The position numbers and the translations under genes are program-made. Source: Roseiarcus sp963709655 (GTDB taxonomy: Bacteria > Pseudomonadota > Alphaproteobacteria > Rhizobiales > Beijerinckiaceae). Taken from it: a stretch of DNA of 64,000 bases. Where the stretch lies: the NCBI GenBank assembly GCA_963709655.1, contig CAVPXF010000053.1, positions 248,001-312,000 on the forward strand, read 5' to 3'. The notes beneath the pieces are model-generated. The model did no database searches. It had not been told where the DNA came from and saw only the letters and a list, made by a program, of their open reading frames with translations. Positions 44,098 to 52,764 of the stretch are shown here, piece after piece (positions within the stretch are counted from its first letter, which is position 1; each line of letters begins with the position of its first letter).

Positions 44098-45598
44098 CGG
44101 CGAGCGCTGGCTCGCGACCGAGCGCGAGGCGCTTTCCCGCCTCGACCTCAAGCCCGACGCCCAATCGGTTGGGCGGGTCGAGGCGATCGCCGACGGCGTC
44201 GCCCGGGTGTCCGGCCTGCCGGAAGCGCGGCTCGGCGAACTCCTGCGGTTCGAGGGCGGCCGGATGGGCTACGCCTTGTCGCTCGACGCGAACGCGATCA
44301 ACGCGGCGATCTTCGACGAGGCCGAGGCGATCGGAGTCGGCTCGCTGGTCAATGCGACCGGCGAGGTCGCCCGCGTCCCCGTTGGGCCCGGCCTGCTGGG
44401 TCGGGTCGTCGATCCGCTCGGCCGGCCGCTCGACCGCGACGAACCGGTGGCGGCCGAGGCGTTCACGCCGATCGAGCGGGCGGCGCCCGCGATCATCGAC
44501 CGCGCGCTGGTCGAGCAGCCGGTTGCGACCGGCGTGCTCGTGGTCGACGCGCTGTTCGCGCTCGGCCGCGGCCAACGCGAGCTCATCATCGGCGACCGCG
44601 CCACCGGCAAGACGGCGATCGCGGTCGACGCCATCATCAACCAGAAGCGATCCGACATGGTCTGCGTCTATGTCGCAGTCGGCCAGAGAGCGACAGCGGT
44701 CGAGCGGGTCGTCGAGGCCATCAAGGAGCGGGGCGCGCCCGAGCGCTGCGTCTTCGTCGTCGCCTCGGCGGCGTCGTCGGCGGCGCTGCAATGGATCGCG
44801 CCCTTCGCCGGGTTCACCATCGGCGAATACTTCCGCGACAAGGGTGGACACGCGCTGGTGGTCATCGACGATTTGACCAAGCACGCCGCGACGCACCGAG
44901 AGCTTGCGCTTCTCACCCACGAGCCGCCCGGGCGCGAAGCCTTTCCCGGCGACATCTTCTATGTCCACGCGCGCCTTCTCGAACGCGCGGCCAAGCTCGC
45001 GCCCGAACTCGGCGGCGGGTCGCTGACCGCGTTGCCGATCGCGGAGACCGACGCCGGCAACCTCTCGGCCTTCATCCCGACCAACCTCATCTCGATCACC
45101 GATGGGCAGATCGTGCTGGATTCGCGCCTGTTCGCCGCCAACCAGCGCCCGGCGGTGGACGTCGGCTTGAGCGTAAGCCGCGTCGGCGGCAAGGCGCAGG
45201 CGCCGGCCCTGCGTGCGGCTTCCGGCCGATTGCGGCTGGACTATTCGCAGTTTCTCGAGCTCGAGATGTTCACCCGCTTCGGCGGCCTTACGGATCAGCG
45301 GGTGAAGGCGACAATCGGGCGCGGCGAGCGCATCCGCGCACTCATCGCCCAGCCGCGCTTCGCGACGCTCCGTCTGGTCGATCAGGTCGCGCTGCTCGAT
45401 GCGCTCGCCGATGGCGTCTTCGACGGCGCGCCGGTCGCAAACATTGCCGAGGCGCGGACGCGGATTGCGGCCCAGCTCGACGCGCTCGCGCCAGACGGCG
45501 TCGCGCAAGTCATGGCGAAGGGTAGCTGCGACGAGGCGACTCGGGCGAAGCTTGTCGAGGCGGTGCGGGCGCTCGTGCACGGCGGAAGCGGCCCATGA
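44078..45598 (+). CDS. atpA: N-type ATPase subunit alpha
   Basis: A 506-residue regulatory nucleotide-binding subunit. GDRATGKT (172-179) is Walker A, VVIDDLTKHA the DDLTK motif, and ETDAGNLSAFIPTNLISITDGQI and SRVGGKAQ are classical alpha signatures. The N-terminus is shorter than in housekeeping alpha subunits, which fits a complex without delta. It overlaps atpF and is overlapped by atpG (ATGA). Confidence 0.95.
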   Translation: MTPSIVDGERWLATEREALSRLDLKPDAQSVGRVEAIADGVARVSGLPEARLGELLRFEGGRMGYALSLDANAINAAIFDEAEAIGVGSLVNATGEVARVPVGPGLLGRVVDPLGRPLDRDEPVAAEAFTPIERAAPAIIDRALVEQPVATGVLVVDALFALGRGQRELIIGDRATGKTAIAVDAIINQKRSDMVCVYVAVGQRATAVERVVEAIKERGAPERCVFVVASAASSAALQWIAPFAGFTIGEYFRDKGGHALVVIDDLTKHAATHRELALLTHEPPGREAFPGDIFYVHARLLERAAKLAPELGGGSLTALPIAETDAGNLSAFIPTNLISITDGQIVLDSRLFAANQRPAVDVGLSVSRVGGKAQAPALRAASGRLRLDYSQFLELEMFTRFGGLTDQRVKATIGRGERIRALIAQPRFATLRLVDQVALLDALADGVFDGAPVANIAEARTRIAAQLDALAPDGVAQVMAKGSCDEATRAKLVEAVRALVHGGSGP

Positions 45599-46455
45599 CC
45601 GAGCGCCTCAGCGACGTCCTCGCGCGCATTCATTCGGTGCGGCAACTGTCGTCTGTGATCGGCGCGATGCGCGGCATCGCAGCGGCGCGGGCGCGAGAGA
45701 CCCGCGCCCGTGTCGAAGGCGTGCGGGCCTACGCAGCGACCGTCGGCGCGGCGATCGGGCAGGCGCTCGCGCTCGCCGACGACGGCTTCGCGCCGTCGGC
45801 TCGGCACGCCGGGCAGGGGAGCGATCTCGTGATTGCGCTTTGCGCGGAGCAGGGTTTCGCCGGCGTTTTCAACCGGCGCGTGCTCGATGTCGCTGAGCGC
45901 CTCGTCAAAGCCAAAGCCGGCCCCGCGACCGAGCTCATGGTGCTCGGCGGACGCGGCCTCGTGGCGGCCGAGGAACGCAATCTCGCCGTCGGCTGGAGCG
46001 CCGCGATGGTCGCGCATGTCGACGAGGTCGGCGCGCTCGCCGACCGAGTCACCGAGCAGCTCTACGCGCGCATCGGCTCGGGACGCGCGACACGGGTGAA
46101 CCTCGTCCATGCGACGCCGTCGCCGGGCGAGATCGAGGTGGTCGACCGGGCGCTCGCGCCGTTCGATTTCGCCCGCTTCCCGCGCGCCCTGAACGCCGCG
46201 CCGCCGATCGTCTCGCTGCCGCCGCAGGTCCTCATCGCAAAGCTCGCCGAGGAATACGTGTTCGCCGAGCTCTGCGAGGCGCTCACCCTGTCGCTCGCGG
46301 CCGAAAACGAGGCGCGCATGCGCGCGATGACGGCGGCCAAGAGTAACGTCGCCAAAATGCTCGACGAGCTGATCGGCCGCTCCCGCCAGCTCCGGCAGGA
46401 GGAGATCACCAATGAGATCATCGAGCTCGGCGGGCGGAGGGCGCGCGGCGCCTGA
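45595..46455 (+). CDS. atpG: N-type ATPase subunit gamma
   Basis: A 286-residue central-stalk subunit. The N-terminal helix LARIHSVRQLSSVIGAMRGIAAARA and the C-terminal helix ENEARMRAMTAAKSNVAKMLDEL form the antiparallel coiled coil, with a Rossmann-like middle (DLVIALCAEQGFAGVFNRRVLD). N-ATPase gamma diverges strongly from the housekeeping form in the middle. It is the last gene of the operon; a 12-bp stem-loop follows directly. Confidence 0.92.
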   Translation: MTERLSDVLARIHSVRQLSSVIGAMRGIAAARARETRARVEGVRAYAATVGAAIGQALALADDGFAPSARHAGQGSDLVIALCAEQGFAGVFNRRVLDVAERLVKAKAGPATELMVLGGRGLVAAEERNLAVGWSAAMVAHVDEVGALADRVTEQLYARIGSGRATRVNLVHATPSPGEIEVVDRALAPFDFARFPRALNAAPPIVSLPPQVLIAKLAEEYVFAELCEALTLSLAAENEARMRAMTAAKSNVAKMLDELIGRSRQLRQEEITNEIIELGGRRARGA

Positions 46456-46495
46456 CGTCGCGCCGAAGGAAATCGTCAGAGCTTTCGGCGCGACG
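46456..46495 (+). terminator. Stem-loop at the end of the N-ATPase operon
   Basis: CGTCGCGCCGAA (46456-46467) and TTCGGCGCGACG (46484-46495) form a perfect 12-bp stem with a 16-nt loop, beginning at the base after the atpG stop. No T run follows, so it may mark a weak terminator or protect the transcript end. Confidence 0.5.
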
Positions 46496-46570
46496 GCGGA
46501 CGCTCGTCTCTTCGCCGTGGAGCGAGGCGATCGAGTTAGGACACTCAGTAAAATAAGTGCGTCAAATTCC

Positions 46571-46664
46571 CCGTCGTCTTTGCGAGCCGAAGGCGAAGCA
46601 ATCCATGCCGCAGGTCGCGGCGGCGGCATGGATTGCTTCGTTGCTTCGCTCCTCGCAATGACGG
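46571..46664. repeat. Intergenic palindromic repeat of the TTGCGAG...GAAGCAATCC type
   Basis: Two arms of about 42 bp face each other. The left arm contains TTTGCGAGCCGAAGGCGAAG and CAATCCATGCCGC; the right arm is its near reverse complement, containing GGCGGCATGGATTGCTTCG and CTCGCAATGACGG. This is the widespread palindrome seen between genes in Bradyrhizobium and other bacteria. It lies in the 778 bp gap after the N-ATPase operon. Confidence 0.8.
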
Positions 46665-46718
46665 TCGCGGGTTGTTTGAATTGATTCAGTAGTTTCGGTG
46701 CGTCGCCTTAGGGCGAGT

Positions 46719-47165
46719 CGACAGCCACTGCGGGGCGCCGGGAATTTGCAAAAAGCGCGCCGAGTCGACATTTTCTTTCCAAAAAGAGAATGTGGCGTTA
46801 GTTTGGTCCCAATGCCTGATCGGACCATTGCGATGTCAACTCCCATAATTCCCCGCGCGCCAAGGCTTTTCCGCCCGGCGAGGCGTTTCATCCGGGTCGG
46901 CCTTCGGAGCCACGGCAGCTGGCGCTTGCGAAGCCTGCTCTCGGGAAGGGGCCCCCAAAAAATAAAATTGGCCCCGGGTCGCCCGTAACCCCTTGAAAAG
47001 GCCCATTTCGGACGAGAGAATCCAAGGAATTCCAAACAAATCCAACCGCCGAAAAGCGGGAATTTGCGGAGCCCTGATGCACCGCTGCGTAGACCTGAGG
47101 AAATCCAAATTATCTCGCGCCGGAGGGAGGCGTGCGGTAAGAGCGCGCTGCTTTTCCAGGCGACC
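46719..47165 (+). repeat. Dispersed intergenic repeat, copy 2 of 3
   Basis: It aligns with 32377-32830 block by block: GACAGCCACTGCGGG, AGTCGACATTTTCTT, GCGTTAGTTTGGTCCCAATGCC, TTGCGATGTCAACT, an A-rich patch, then the shared core GAGAATCCAAGGAATTCCAA at 47016-47035 and CTGAGGAAATCCAAA. I judge identity to copy 1 at roughly 70 to 75 percent overall, much higher in the core. Together with the palindrome at 46571 it fills most of the gap between atpG and otsA. The remaining bases up to 47233 show nothing clear. Confidence 0.8.
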
Positions 47166-47233
47166 CATCGGCCTCCTCCGCCGCGCCACGTGTCGGCCTC
47201 ACGCCTGAGGCCGCCGAGCGCGACGCGGCCGCC

Positions 47234-48685
47234 CTACAGCATCGCGATCGGCTCGCGGCCGGGCGGGGCGCCGAAGAAGGTGCGCAGGCTGTTGAACAGG
47301 CTGCGACTCCCGCGCCCCTCGACGAGGGCCGAGAGATAGTCCTCCGCCCAGCGCGTGATGTCGAAGTCCTGCAAATGCGCGAGCATCGGGGCGTGGCGCT
47401 CGCGCCGCTCGTCGACCGGCATTTCGAGCGCGCGCTTGAGCGCCCCAGCCACAGCGTCCGTCTCGTACGGATTGACGATCAGCGCCTGGTCGAGCTCGCG
47501 GGCCGCGCCGGCGAACTCGGAGAGCACCAGCACGCCGGGATTATCCGGGTCCTGCGCGGCCAGATATTCCTTGGCGACGAGATTCATGCCGTCGCGCAGC
47601 GGCGTCACCATCGCGACGTCGGCAGCGCGGTACATGCCGGCCAGGACGGTGCGCGAATAGGAGCGATTGACGTAGCGGATCGGCGTCCAGGCGGCGTCGC
47701 CGAAGCGGCCGTTGACTCGACCAATCAACCCGGTGACCTCGCGCTCGATCTCGGCGTATTCCTCGATCTCCGACCGGCTCTTCGGCGTAATCTGCAAGAG
47801 CGTCACCTTGCCTCGCCAGTCGGAATTCTCCTCCAGGAACCGCTCGAACGCCTTGATCCGGTCGGGGATGCCTTTGGTGTAGTCGAGCCGGTCGACGCCG
47901 AGCACGAGCTTGTTGTCGCCGAGGCTTTCCTTGACGAGCGCCACCATTGCCGAGCGGCCCGCGTTGCGGGCGAGACGCATGTAAGTCTTCGTCTCGATGC
48001 TGACGCCGAAGACGCCGAGACGCACATGGCGGCCGTCAACCTCATAGGTGTCGCCGCGAAGGGCGCGCGCGCCGCGCGCCGTGAGATAGCGAGCGAAATT
48101 GTCTCGGTCGTTCGTGGTCTGGAATCCGATCAGGTCGTAATACGCGAGGCTGCCGAAGATCTGTTCATGCACCGGCAACGTCTGCAGGATGTCCGGCGGG
48201 GCGCAAGGCGTGTGCAGGAAAAAGCCGATGCGGTTGCGGTGACCGCGCGCGCGCAGTTCCCGGCCGAGAAGCATCAGATGGTAGTCGTGCACCCAGACGA
48301 CGTCGTCGTCGCCGACAAGCGGGCTCAGGCGGTCGGCGAACTTCCGGTTGACGCGGATATAGCCGCTGGCGTCGGCGCGCGAAAACTCCTGCATGTCGCC
48401 ACGATAGTGGAGGATCGGCCACAGGACACGATTGGCGAGGCCGTTGTAATATTCCTGGACGTCGTTCTTCGACAGATCAACCAGGACATAGGTCACTCTT
48501 TTGGCGTCGGTCACCAGCGGCTCTGCGTCCGGATCTTCGGACACATTGCCGCTCCAACCGAACCACAGACCCTTGCGGTTCTTGAGAGCGGCCTTGACCG
48601 CCACAGCCATCCCTCCTGCCGCCGGAGCGCCTTTCGGGTCCGGCGCGGCCACTCGATTGGACACGATGATCAGGCGCGCGCCCAT
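47234..48685 (-). CDS. otsA: Alpha,alpha-trehalose-phosphate synthase
   Basis: A 483-residue GT20 enzyme joining UDP-glucose and glucose-6-phosphate. MGARLIIVSNRVAAP is the typical start with a glucose-6-phosphate loop, VWVHDYHLMLL, FFLHTPCAPPDI, GVDRLDYTKGIPDRI and TPLRDGMNLVAKEYLAAQ are the classical motifs. GGGAGGAAGC precedes the ATG. It is the last gene of the otsB-GH15-otsA unit, with its start inside the end of the GH15 gene (16-base overlap). The pathway supports osmotic and desiccation tolerance. Confidence 0.95.
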   Translation of the reverse strand: MGARLIIVSNRVAAPDPKGAPAAGGMAVAVKAALKNRKGLWFGWSGNVSEDPDAEPLVTDAKRVTYVLVDLSKNDVQEYYNGLANRVLWPILHYRGDMQEFSRADASGYIRVNRKFADRLSPLVGDDDVVWVHDYHLMLLGRELRARGHRNRIGFFLHTPCAPPDILQTLPVHEQIFGSLAYYDLIGFQTTNDRDNFARYLTARGARALRGDTYEVDGRHVRLGVFGVSIETKTYMRLARNAGRSAMVALVKESLGDNKLVLGVDRLDYTKGIPDRIKAFERFLEENSDWRGKVTLLQITPKSRSEIEEYAEIEREVTGLIGRVNGRFGDAAWTPIRYVNRSYSRTVLAGMYRAADVAMVTPLRDGMNLVAKEYLAAQDPDNPGVLVLSEFAGAARELDQALIVNPYETDAVAGALKRALEMPVDERRERHAPMLAHLQDFDITRWAEDYLSALVEGRGSRSLFNSLRTFFGAPPGREPIAML

Positions 48686-50472
48686 GCTTCCTCCCAGCTC
48701 GACGACAACCGCGTCGCCGTATTGATGATGCCGGCCATTGAGTACGTTTGCGGCAGGTTTCCCCAGAGCTGGCCGGTGTCGGGGTGCACGTCCTCCGAGA
48801 GGAGCCCGTACGGGTTCCGGCTCGCGAGAATCTCTTCGAAAAGCGCGCGGGCTTCCGCGGCGCGGCCGATCGAGGCGAGCGCGTCGGCGTACCAGAAGCT
48901 GCAGGCGAGAAACGCCGTCTCGGGCGGTCCGAAGTCGTCCGGCGCGGTGTAACGCATGATCCGTCCATTGCGCATCAGCGTGCGGCCGATCGCTTCGCAA
49001 GTGCGGACGAAACGCGGGTCGGACGGCGGCAGGAGACCGAGCTTGGCGACGAGCAGCACCGCGGCGTCGAGGGCTGGCTCGCCGAAGGCGCCGGTCAGCG
49101 CGCCCTGCCGCTCGTCCCAGGCTTCGGCGAGAATCTTCTCCCGCAGATCGAAAGCGTTGGTCTTCCAGTACTCGGCGCGCTCGGCCAGGCCGACTTGTCG
49201 CCCGATCTTCGCCAGCCGGTCGCAAGCAGCCCAGCAGAGGGTCGCCGAATAGGTGTGGGGCCGGGCGCGGGTGCGATACTCCCAGAGGCCCGCGTCGGGC
49301 TCGAAGGCGGACGCAAGCGCTTTCGAGCCCAGTTCCTCGAGCATGCGGAACAGCGCTTCGTCGCCCATGTGCGGCAGCCGCTCGTCGACGAACATCTGCG
49401 CCGCGGCGAGCACCACGCTTCCGTAGACGTCGTTCTGCACCTGGTGCACCGCCTGGTTGCCGACCCGGACCGGTCCTTGCCCGAGGAAGCCCGCGAGATC
49501 GGGCGCGACCGTCTCATCGAGCGGCGTGAACGGCACGATGCCGTGCACCGGCCGCATCGGGCCGCCCTCGGCGGCGATGGTGGTGATGTAATGGATGTAG
49601 GATTCCATCGTTTCCGTGGAGCCGAGCCGGTTCAACGCGTCGACGACGAAAAAGGCGTCACGCAGCCAGCAGAAACGGTAGTCCCAGTTGCGAGTGGAGT
49701 TGGGAGCCTCCGGGATCGAGGTCGTGTGGGCGGCCACGATCGCGCCCGTCTCCTTGTAGGCGCAGAGGTTCAGCGTGATCGCCGCGCGCACCACCGCGGA
49801 CTGCCATTCGAACGGCGCGGCGAGGTTGCGCGACCAGTCGAGCCAGTGGTCGCGGGTGCGATCGAGGAATTCCCGGCTGGTGGCGTCGATGCCGGTCACG
49901 AACGGCTCGTCCTGGCCGAAGATCAAGCTCATCGGCCGGGTGAGCGGAAAGGTGATTTCGTTGACGATGTAGGACAGCGGCGCGTCGGTCGTCAGGCGCA
50001 TCACCTGCGGACCGCCGACGTAGCGGATGTGGTTGGAGCCGCCGACGACCATCTTGGTCGGACTGCCGTAATCGTGGGTCGCCCGCACCCGGATCGCGAT
50101 CCGCGGAATGCCGGACACAGGCTCGATTCGCCGGATGACCTGAGGCGGACGGAACGGTCGCTCGTAGAGCAAGAACCGCGGGGCGAAATCTGTGACGCGC
50201 AGCGATGCGCCGTCGCGGCAGGTCAGGATCGTCTCGACGATCGCCGTGTTTCGTACGTAGTGCGAATCGACGCTCCGCAGGTCATTGACGACGACGTCAC
50301 AGAATCCCTTCTCCTCGTCGCCCGCGAGCAGGCGCGAGAACACCGGATCGCCGTCGAACCGCGGGAAGCACCACCAGACGATGCGCGCCTCGCTGTTGAC
50401 GAATGCGGCGACGCAACTGTTGCCAATGAGGGCAAGGTCGAGCGGTTGCCGCAAAGGGGCCGGGGTGCTCAT
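48670..50472 (-). CDS. Glycoside hydrolase family 15 protein
   Basis: A 600-residue protein with an N-terminal beta-sandwich (MSTPAPLRQPLDLALIGNSC, WWCFPRFDGDPVFSRLLAG) and an alpha/alpha barrel. STRNWDYRFCWLRDAFF holds the GH15 general-acid region and ETAFLACSFWYADALASIGR the second conserved segment. GH15 includes glucoamylases and trehalases. Its position inside an otsB-otsA unit, with overlaps on both sides, suggests a trehalose- or alpha-glucan-related activity, but specificity is not visible in the sequence. The start MSTP overlaps the otsB stop as ATGA. Confidence 0.9.
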   Translation of the reverse strand: MSTPAPLRQPLDLALIGNSCVAAFVNSEARIVWWCFPRFDGDPVFSRLLAGDEEKGFCDVVVNDLRSVDSHYVRNTAIVETILTCRDGASLRVTDFAPRFLLYERPFRPPQVIRRIEPVSGIPRIAIRVRATHDYGSPTKMVVGGSNHIRYVGGPQVMRLTTDAPLSYIVNEITFPLTRPMSLIFGQDEPFVTGIDATSREFLDRTRDHWLDWSRNLAAPFEWQSAVVRAAITLNLCAYKETGAIVAAHTTSIPEAPNSTRNWDYRFCWLRDAFFVVDALNRLGSTETMESYIHYITTIAAEGGPMRPVHGIVPFTPLDETVAPDLAGFLGQGPVRVGNQAVHQVQNDVYGSVVLAAAQMFVDERLPHMGDEALFRMLEELGSKALASAFEPDAGLWEYRTRARPHTYSATLCWAACDRLAKIGRQVGLAERAEYWKTNAFDLREKILAEAWDERQGALTGAFGEPALDAAVLLVAKLGLLPPSDPRFVRTCEAIGRTLMRNGRIMRYTAPDDFGPPETAFLACSFWYADALASIGRAAEARALFEEILASRNPYGLLSEDVHPDTGQLWGNLPQTYSMAGIINTATRLSSSWEEAWARA

Positions 50473-51260
50473 GCCGAAGCGCCGCCGCGCGCGAAAGCCG
50501 CGAGACAGCCGCGCACCTCGCTCGGGTTCGCGAACGTCGCGACGACCCCGGGGCGGGGACGCCCGACCGAATAGGCGCAGCCGCCGCATGCCGCGACGAC
50601 GGCGAAGCCCGCCTCGTCGGTGTCGTCGTCCCCGATGAAGATCGGTGTCCTCTCCTGAAAGGGCGGTTTCGACAGGAACGCGGCGACCGCTTTCCCCTTG
50701 TCGAAGCCCGAGGACTTCAGTTCGAACGCGCAATGGGCATCGAGCATGGCGATTCCTGCTTTGCGGAAGGGTTCGACGAGGTCCGAGAGCCGCGCCCGCA
50801 GCGGGCCGCCTATGTCCGGCGCTTGGCGATAGTGGACCGCCAAGCTAAAACGTTTGTCCTCCACGAAGGTTCCGGGGAAGTCGCCGAGAACGTCGTTGAC
50901 TGCGGTTCTGAGCGCCGGAGGCATGTCGGCGATTCCTGGGGCGGGCTCAGGCTCGCTGTCCGGATCGAACCGTAATTCGGCGCCGTGGACGCCAGCAGCG
51001 CTGAGCCGCAATGGGGCAAAAAGCCGGTCAAGCTCGGCAATCGGGCGGCCGCTGACCAGCGCCAGGGCGCCCCCCGTCCGGTCGCGCGCGCCAGCGACGG
51101 TCTCCACGAGCCCGTCCGGAACCGTTACGTCCTCTGGGCGCTCGGCGAGATCGAGCAATGTCCCGTCGACGTCGAGAAACAGGGCGATCCGGTCATCGGC
51201 TTCGGGGTCGCCTTCGCAAGCTGCGACGCGCGCGAAGTTCGACGCGAACGGTGTCCGCAA
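50469..51260 (-). CDS. otsB: Trehalose-6-phosphate phosphatase
   Basis: A 263-residue HAD phosphatase. LFLDVDGTLLDLAE holds the nucleophile Asp, LVSGRPIAELD motif II, KGKAVAAFL the Lys and FIGDDDTDEAGF the acidic motif IV. It completes trehalose synthesis after OtsA. TTG start at 51260, preceded by GGAG 8 bases upstream. It is the first gene of the unit. A 246 bp gap separates it from the divergent MFS gene and must hold both promoters; no consensus is obvious. Confidence 0.93.
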   Translation of the reverse strand: MRTPFASNFARVAACEGDPEADDRIALFLDVDGTLLDLAERPEDVTVPDGLVETVAGARDRTGGALALVSGRPIAELDRLFAPLRLSAAGVHGAELRFDPDSEPEPAPGIADMPPALRTAVNDVLGDFPGTFVEDKRFSLAVHYRQAPDIGGPLRARLSDLVEPFRKAGIAMLDAHCAFELKSSGFDKGKAVAAFLSKPPFQERTPIFIGDDDTDEAGFAVVAACGGCAYSVGRPRPGVVATFANPSEVRGCLAAFARGGASA

Positions 51261-51506
51261 TCCGTCACTCCAGTCCCGCCGAGGTCGTGGCTAACTGTGG
51301 TTCGCGGCGATACCGTGTCGGAAACGTGGCGGCCGACTCCCGGGCCGGTCTCGGCTGGGGATTAGGGCGGATGCGGATGTCAGCGGCGGAAAGATCGCCA
51401 AGCCGAACCTCGTCGCCGACGGGCGCGAGCGCCCAAGCCGACGGAACCTATCCCGACCACCGGACGTTCGACGAAGGGCGACGTCCGAACCGTCGTCGGG
51501 GCCGCC

Positions 51507-52739
51507 ATGTCCATTTCACTCGCGCTCGACGCCCTCAATTTTCTGTCCGCCGACGTCCGCAATCTTTTTGGCCCTTTCATCAACGTCTTTCTGGTCACGA
51601 GCCGGCATTGGACCCAAACCGATGTCGGTCTCGTGTCGACTGCGGGCGGCTTGCTCGGGATCGTCCTCCAGACCCCGATCGGCGCCGCCATCGACATTAC
51701 GCGCGCAAAGCGCGAGATCATCGTGGCGACGATGCTCGGTATGTCGGCTGCCGCGCTGATCATTGTCATCCAACCGACGTTCTGGCCGATGGTCGGTGCA
51801 ACCAGTCTTCTGGCGATCGCTGGCGACGCTTTCGTGCCCGCCATCGCCGCGCTGACCCTCGGCCTCGTGCCGAAGGAGGCGCTCGCGCGGAGGCTCGGCC
51901 GCAACTCCGCCTTCGATCATGGCGGCAACATCGCGACCGCGCTTGTCGCAGGCGGCGTCGGCTATCTCTTTTCGCAGCGGGTCGTCTTCCTGCTCGTGCC
52001 CTTCTATGCAGCGCTGACCTCGGCCGCCGTCCTGGCCATCCCGGCCGGCGCCATCGACGACGACCGCGCGCGCGACCTCGGCGGGAACACCAATGGCGAT
52101 GGCGCCGCGGCGGGATATTCAGCGCTTTTTCAATCGCGTCCGCTCATGATCTTCGCCGCCTGCGCGTTCTTCTTTCACTTCGCCAACGCACCGCTCTTGC
52201 CGCTCGTCGGGCAGAAGCTCGCGTTCCAGTTCCCGAAGGAAGCGACCGCAATGTTGTCGTTCTGCATGGTCGCAGCGCAGGGCGTGATGGTTCCGATCGC
52301 GCTCCTCGTCGGATGGCGCGCCGATCGCTGGGGTCGCCGGCCGATCTTTCTCATCGCCTTCTCGGTGCTGCCGATCCGCGCAGCGCTGTACACGGTCTCC
52401 GACAACGCGTTCTGGTTGCTCAGCGTGCAATTGCTCGACGGTGTCGGGGCCGGGATCTACCAGGCGCTGACCCCGCTGGTGATCGCAGACATCATGCGGG
52501 GCACGGGGCGATACAACCTTGCACAGGGCGCGATCGCCACGACACAGGGGGTCGGCGCGGCCATCAGCAGCCTCTTTGTGGGAGAGGTCATCGACCATTT
52601 CGGATATTCGACAGCGTTCTTCACCCTCGCCGGCGCCGCCGCCGTCGCCTGGATGGCTTTCGTCCTGCTCATGCCGGAGACGCGCGACAAGGATGCGAAA
52701 GCCACGGCAGTGCGCCCGACAGCGCGCCCTTCGGGATAA
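51507..52739 (+). CDS. MFS transporter
   Basis: A 410-residue membrane protein with about twelve helices. ALDALNFLSADVRNLFGPFINVFLVT begins the first, and GAAIDITRAKREIIV is the cytoplasmic loop 2-3 motif. The second half starts near PLMIFAACAFFFHFANAPLLPLVGQKL with GWRADRWGRRPIFLI as its loop motif. This layout recalls MFS proteins near metal or drug resistance genes; the substrate is unknown. No strong Shine-Dalgarno is seen. Confidence 0.87.
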   Translation: MSISLALDALNFLSADVRNLFGPFINVFLVTSRHWTQTDVGLVSTAGGLLGIVLQTPIGAAIDITRAKREIIVATMLGMSAAALIIVIQPTFWPMVGATSLLAIAGDAFVPAIAALTLGLVPKEALARRLGRNSAFDHGGNIATALVAGGVGYLFSQRVVFLLVPFYAALTSAAVLAIPAGAIDDDRARDLGGNTNGDGAAAGYSALFQSRPLMIFAACAFFFHFANAPLLPLVGQKLAFQFPKEATAMLSFCMVAAQGVMVPIALLVGWRADRWGRRPIFLIAFSVLPIRAALYTVSDNAFWLLSVQLLDGVGAGIYQALTPLVIADIMRGTGRYNLAQGAIATTQGVGAAISSLFVGEVIDHFGYSTAFFTLAGAAAVAWMAFVLLMPETRDKDAKATAVRPTARPSG

Positions 52740-52764
52740 GCGGACCAACGCTCTGGCGTTCGTC

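Noticed and set aside
46562..47035. 157-codon minus-strand frame over the repeats after atpG
   Set aside because: It runs through a known palindrome type and the dispersed repeat, with no conserved product.
48685..49225. N-terminal extension of OtsA
   Set aside because: The extra residues are a shadow of the GH15 gene; MGARLIIVSNR with GGGAGGAAGC before it is the clear start.
47375..50574. Long plus-strand frames over otsA and the GH15 gene
   Set aside because: Both are complements of well-supported enzymes and contain no recognisable family motif.
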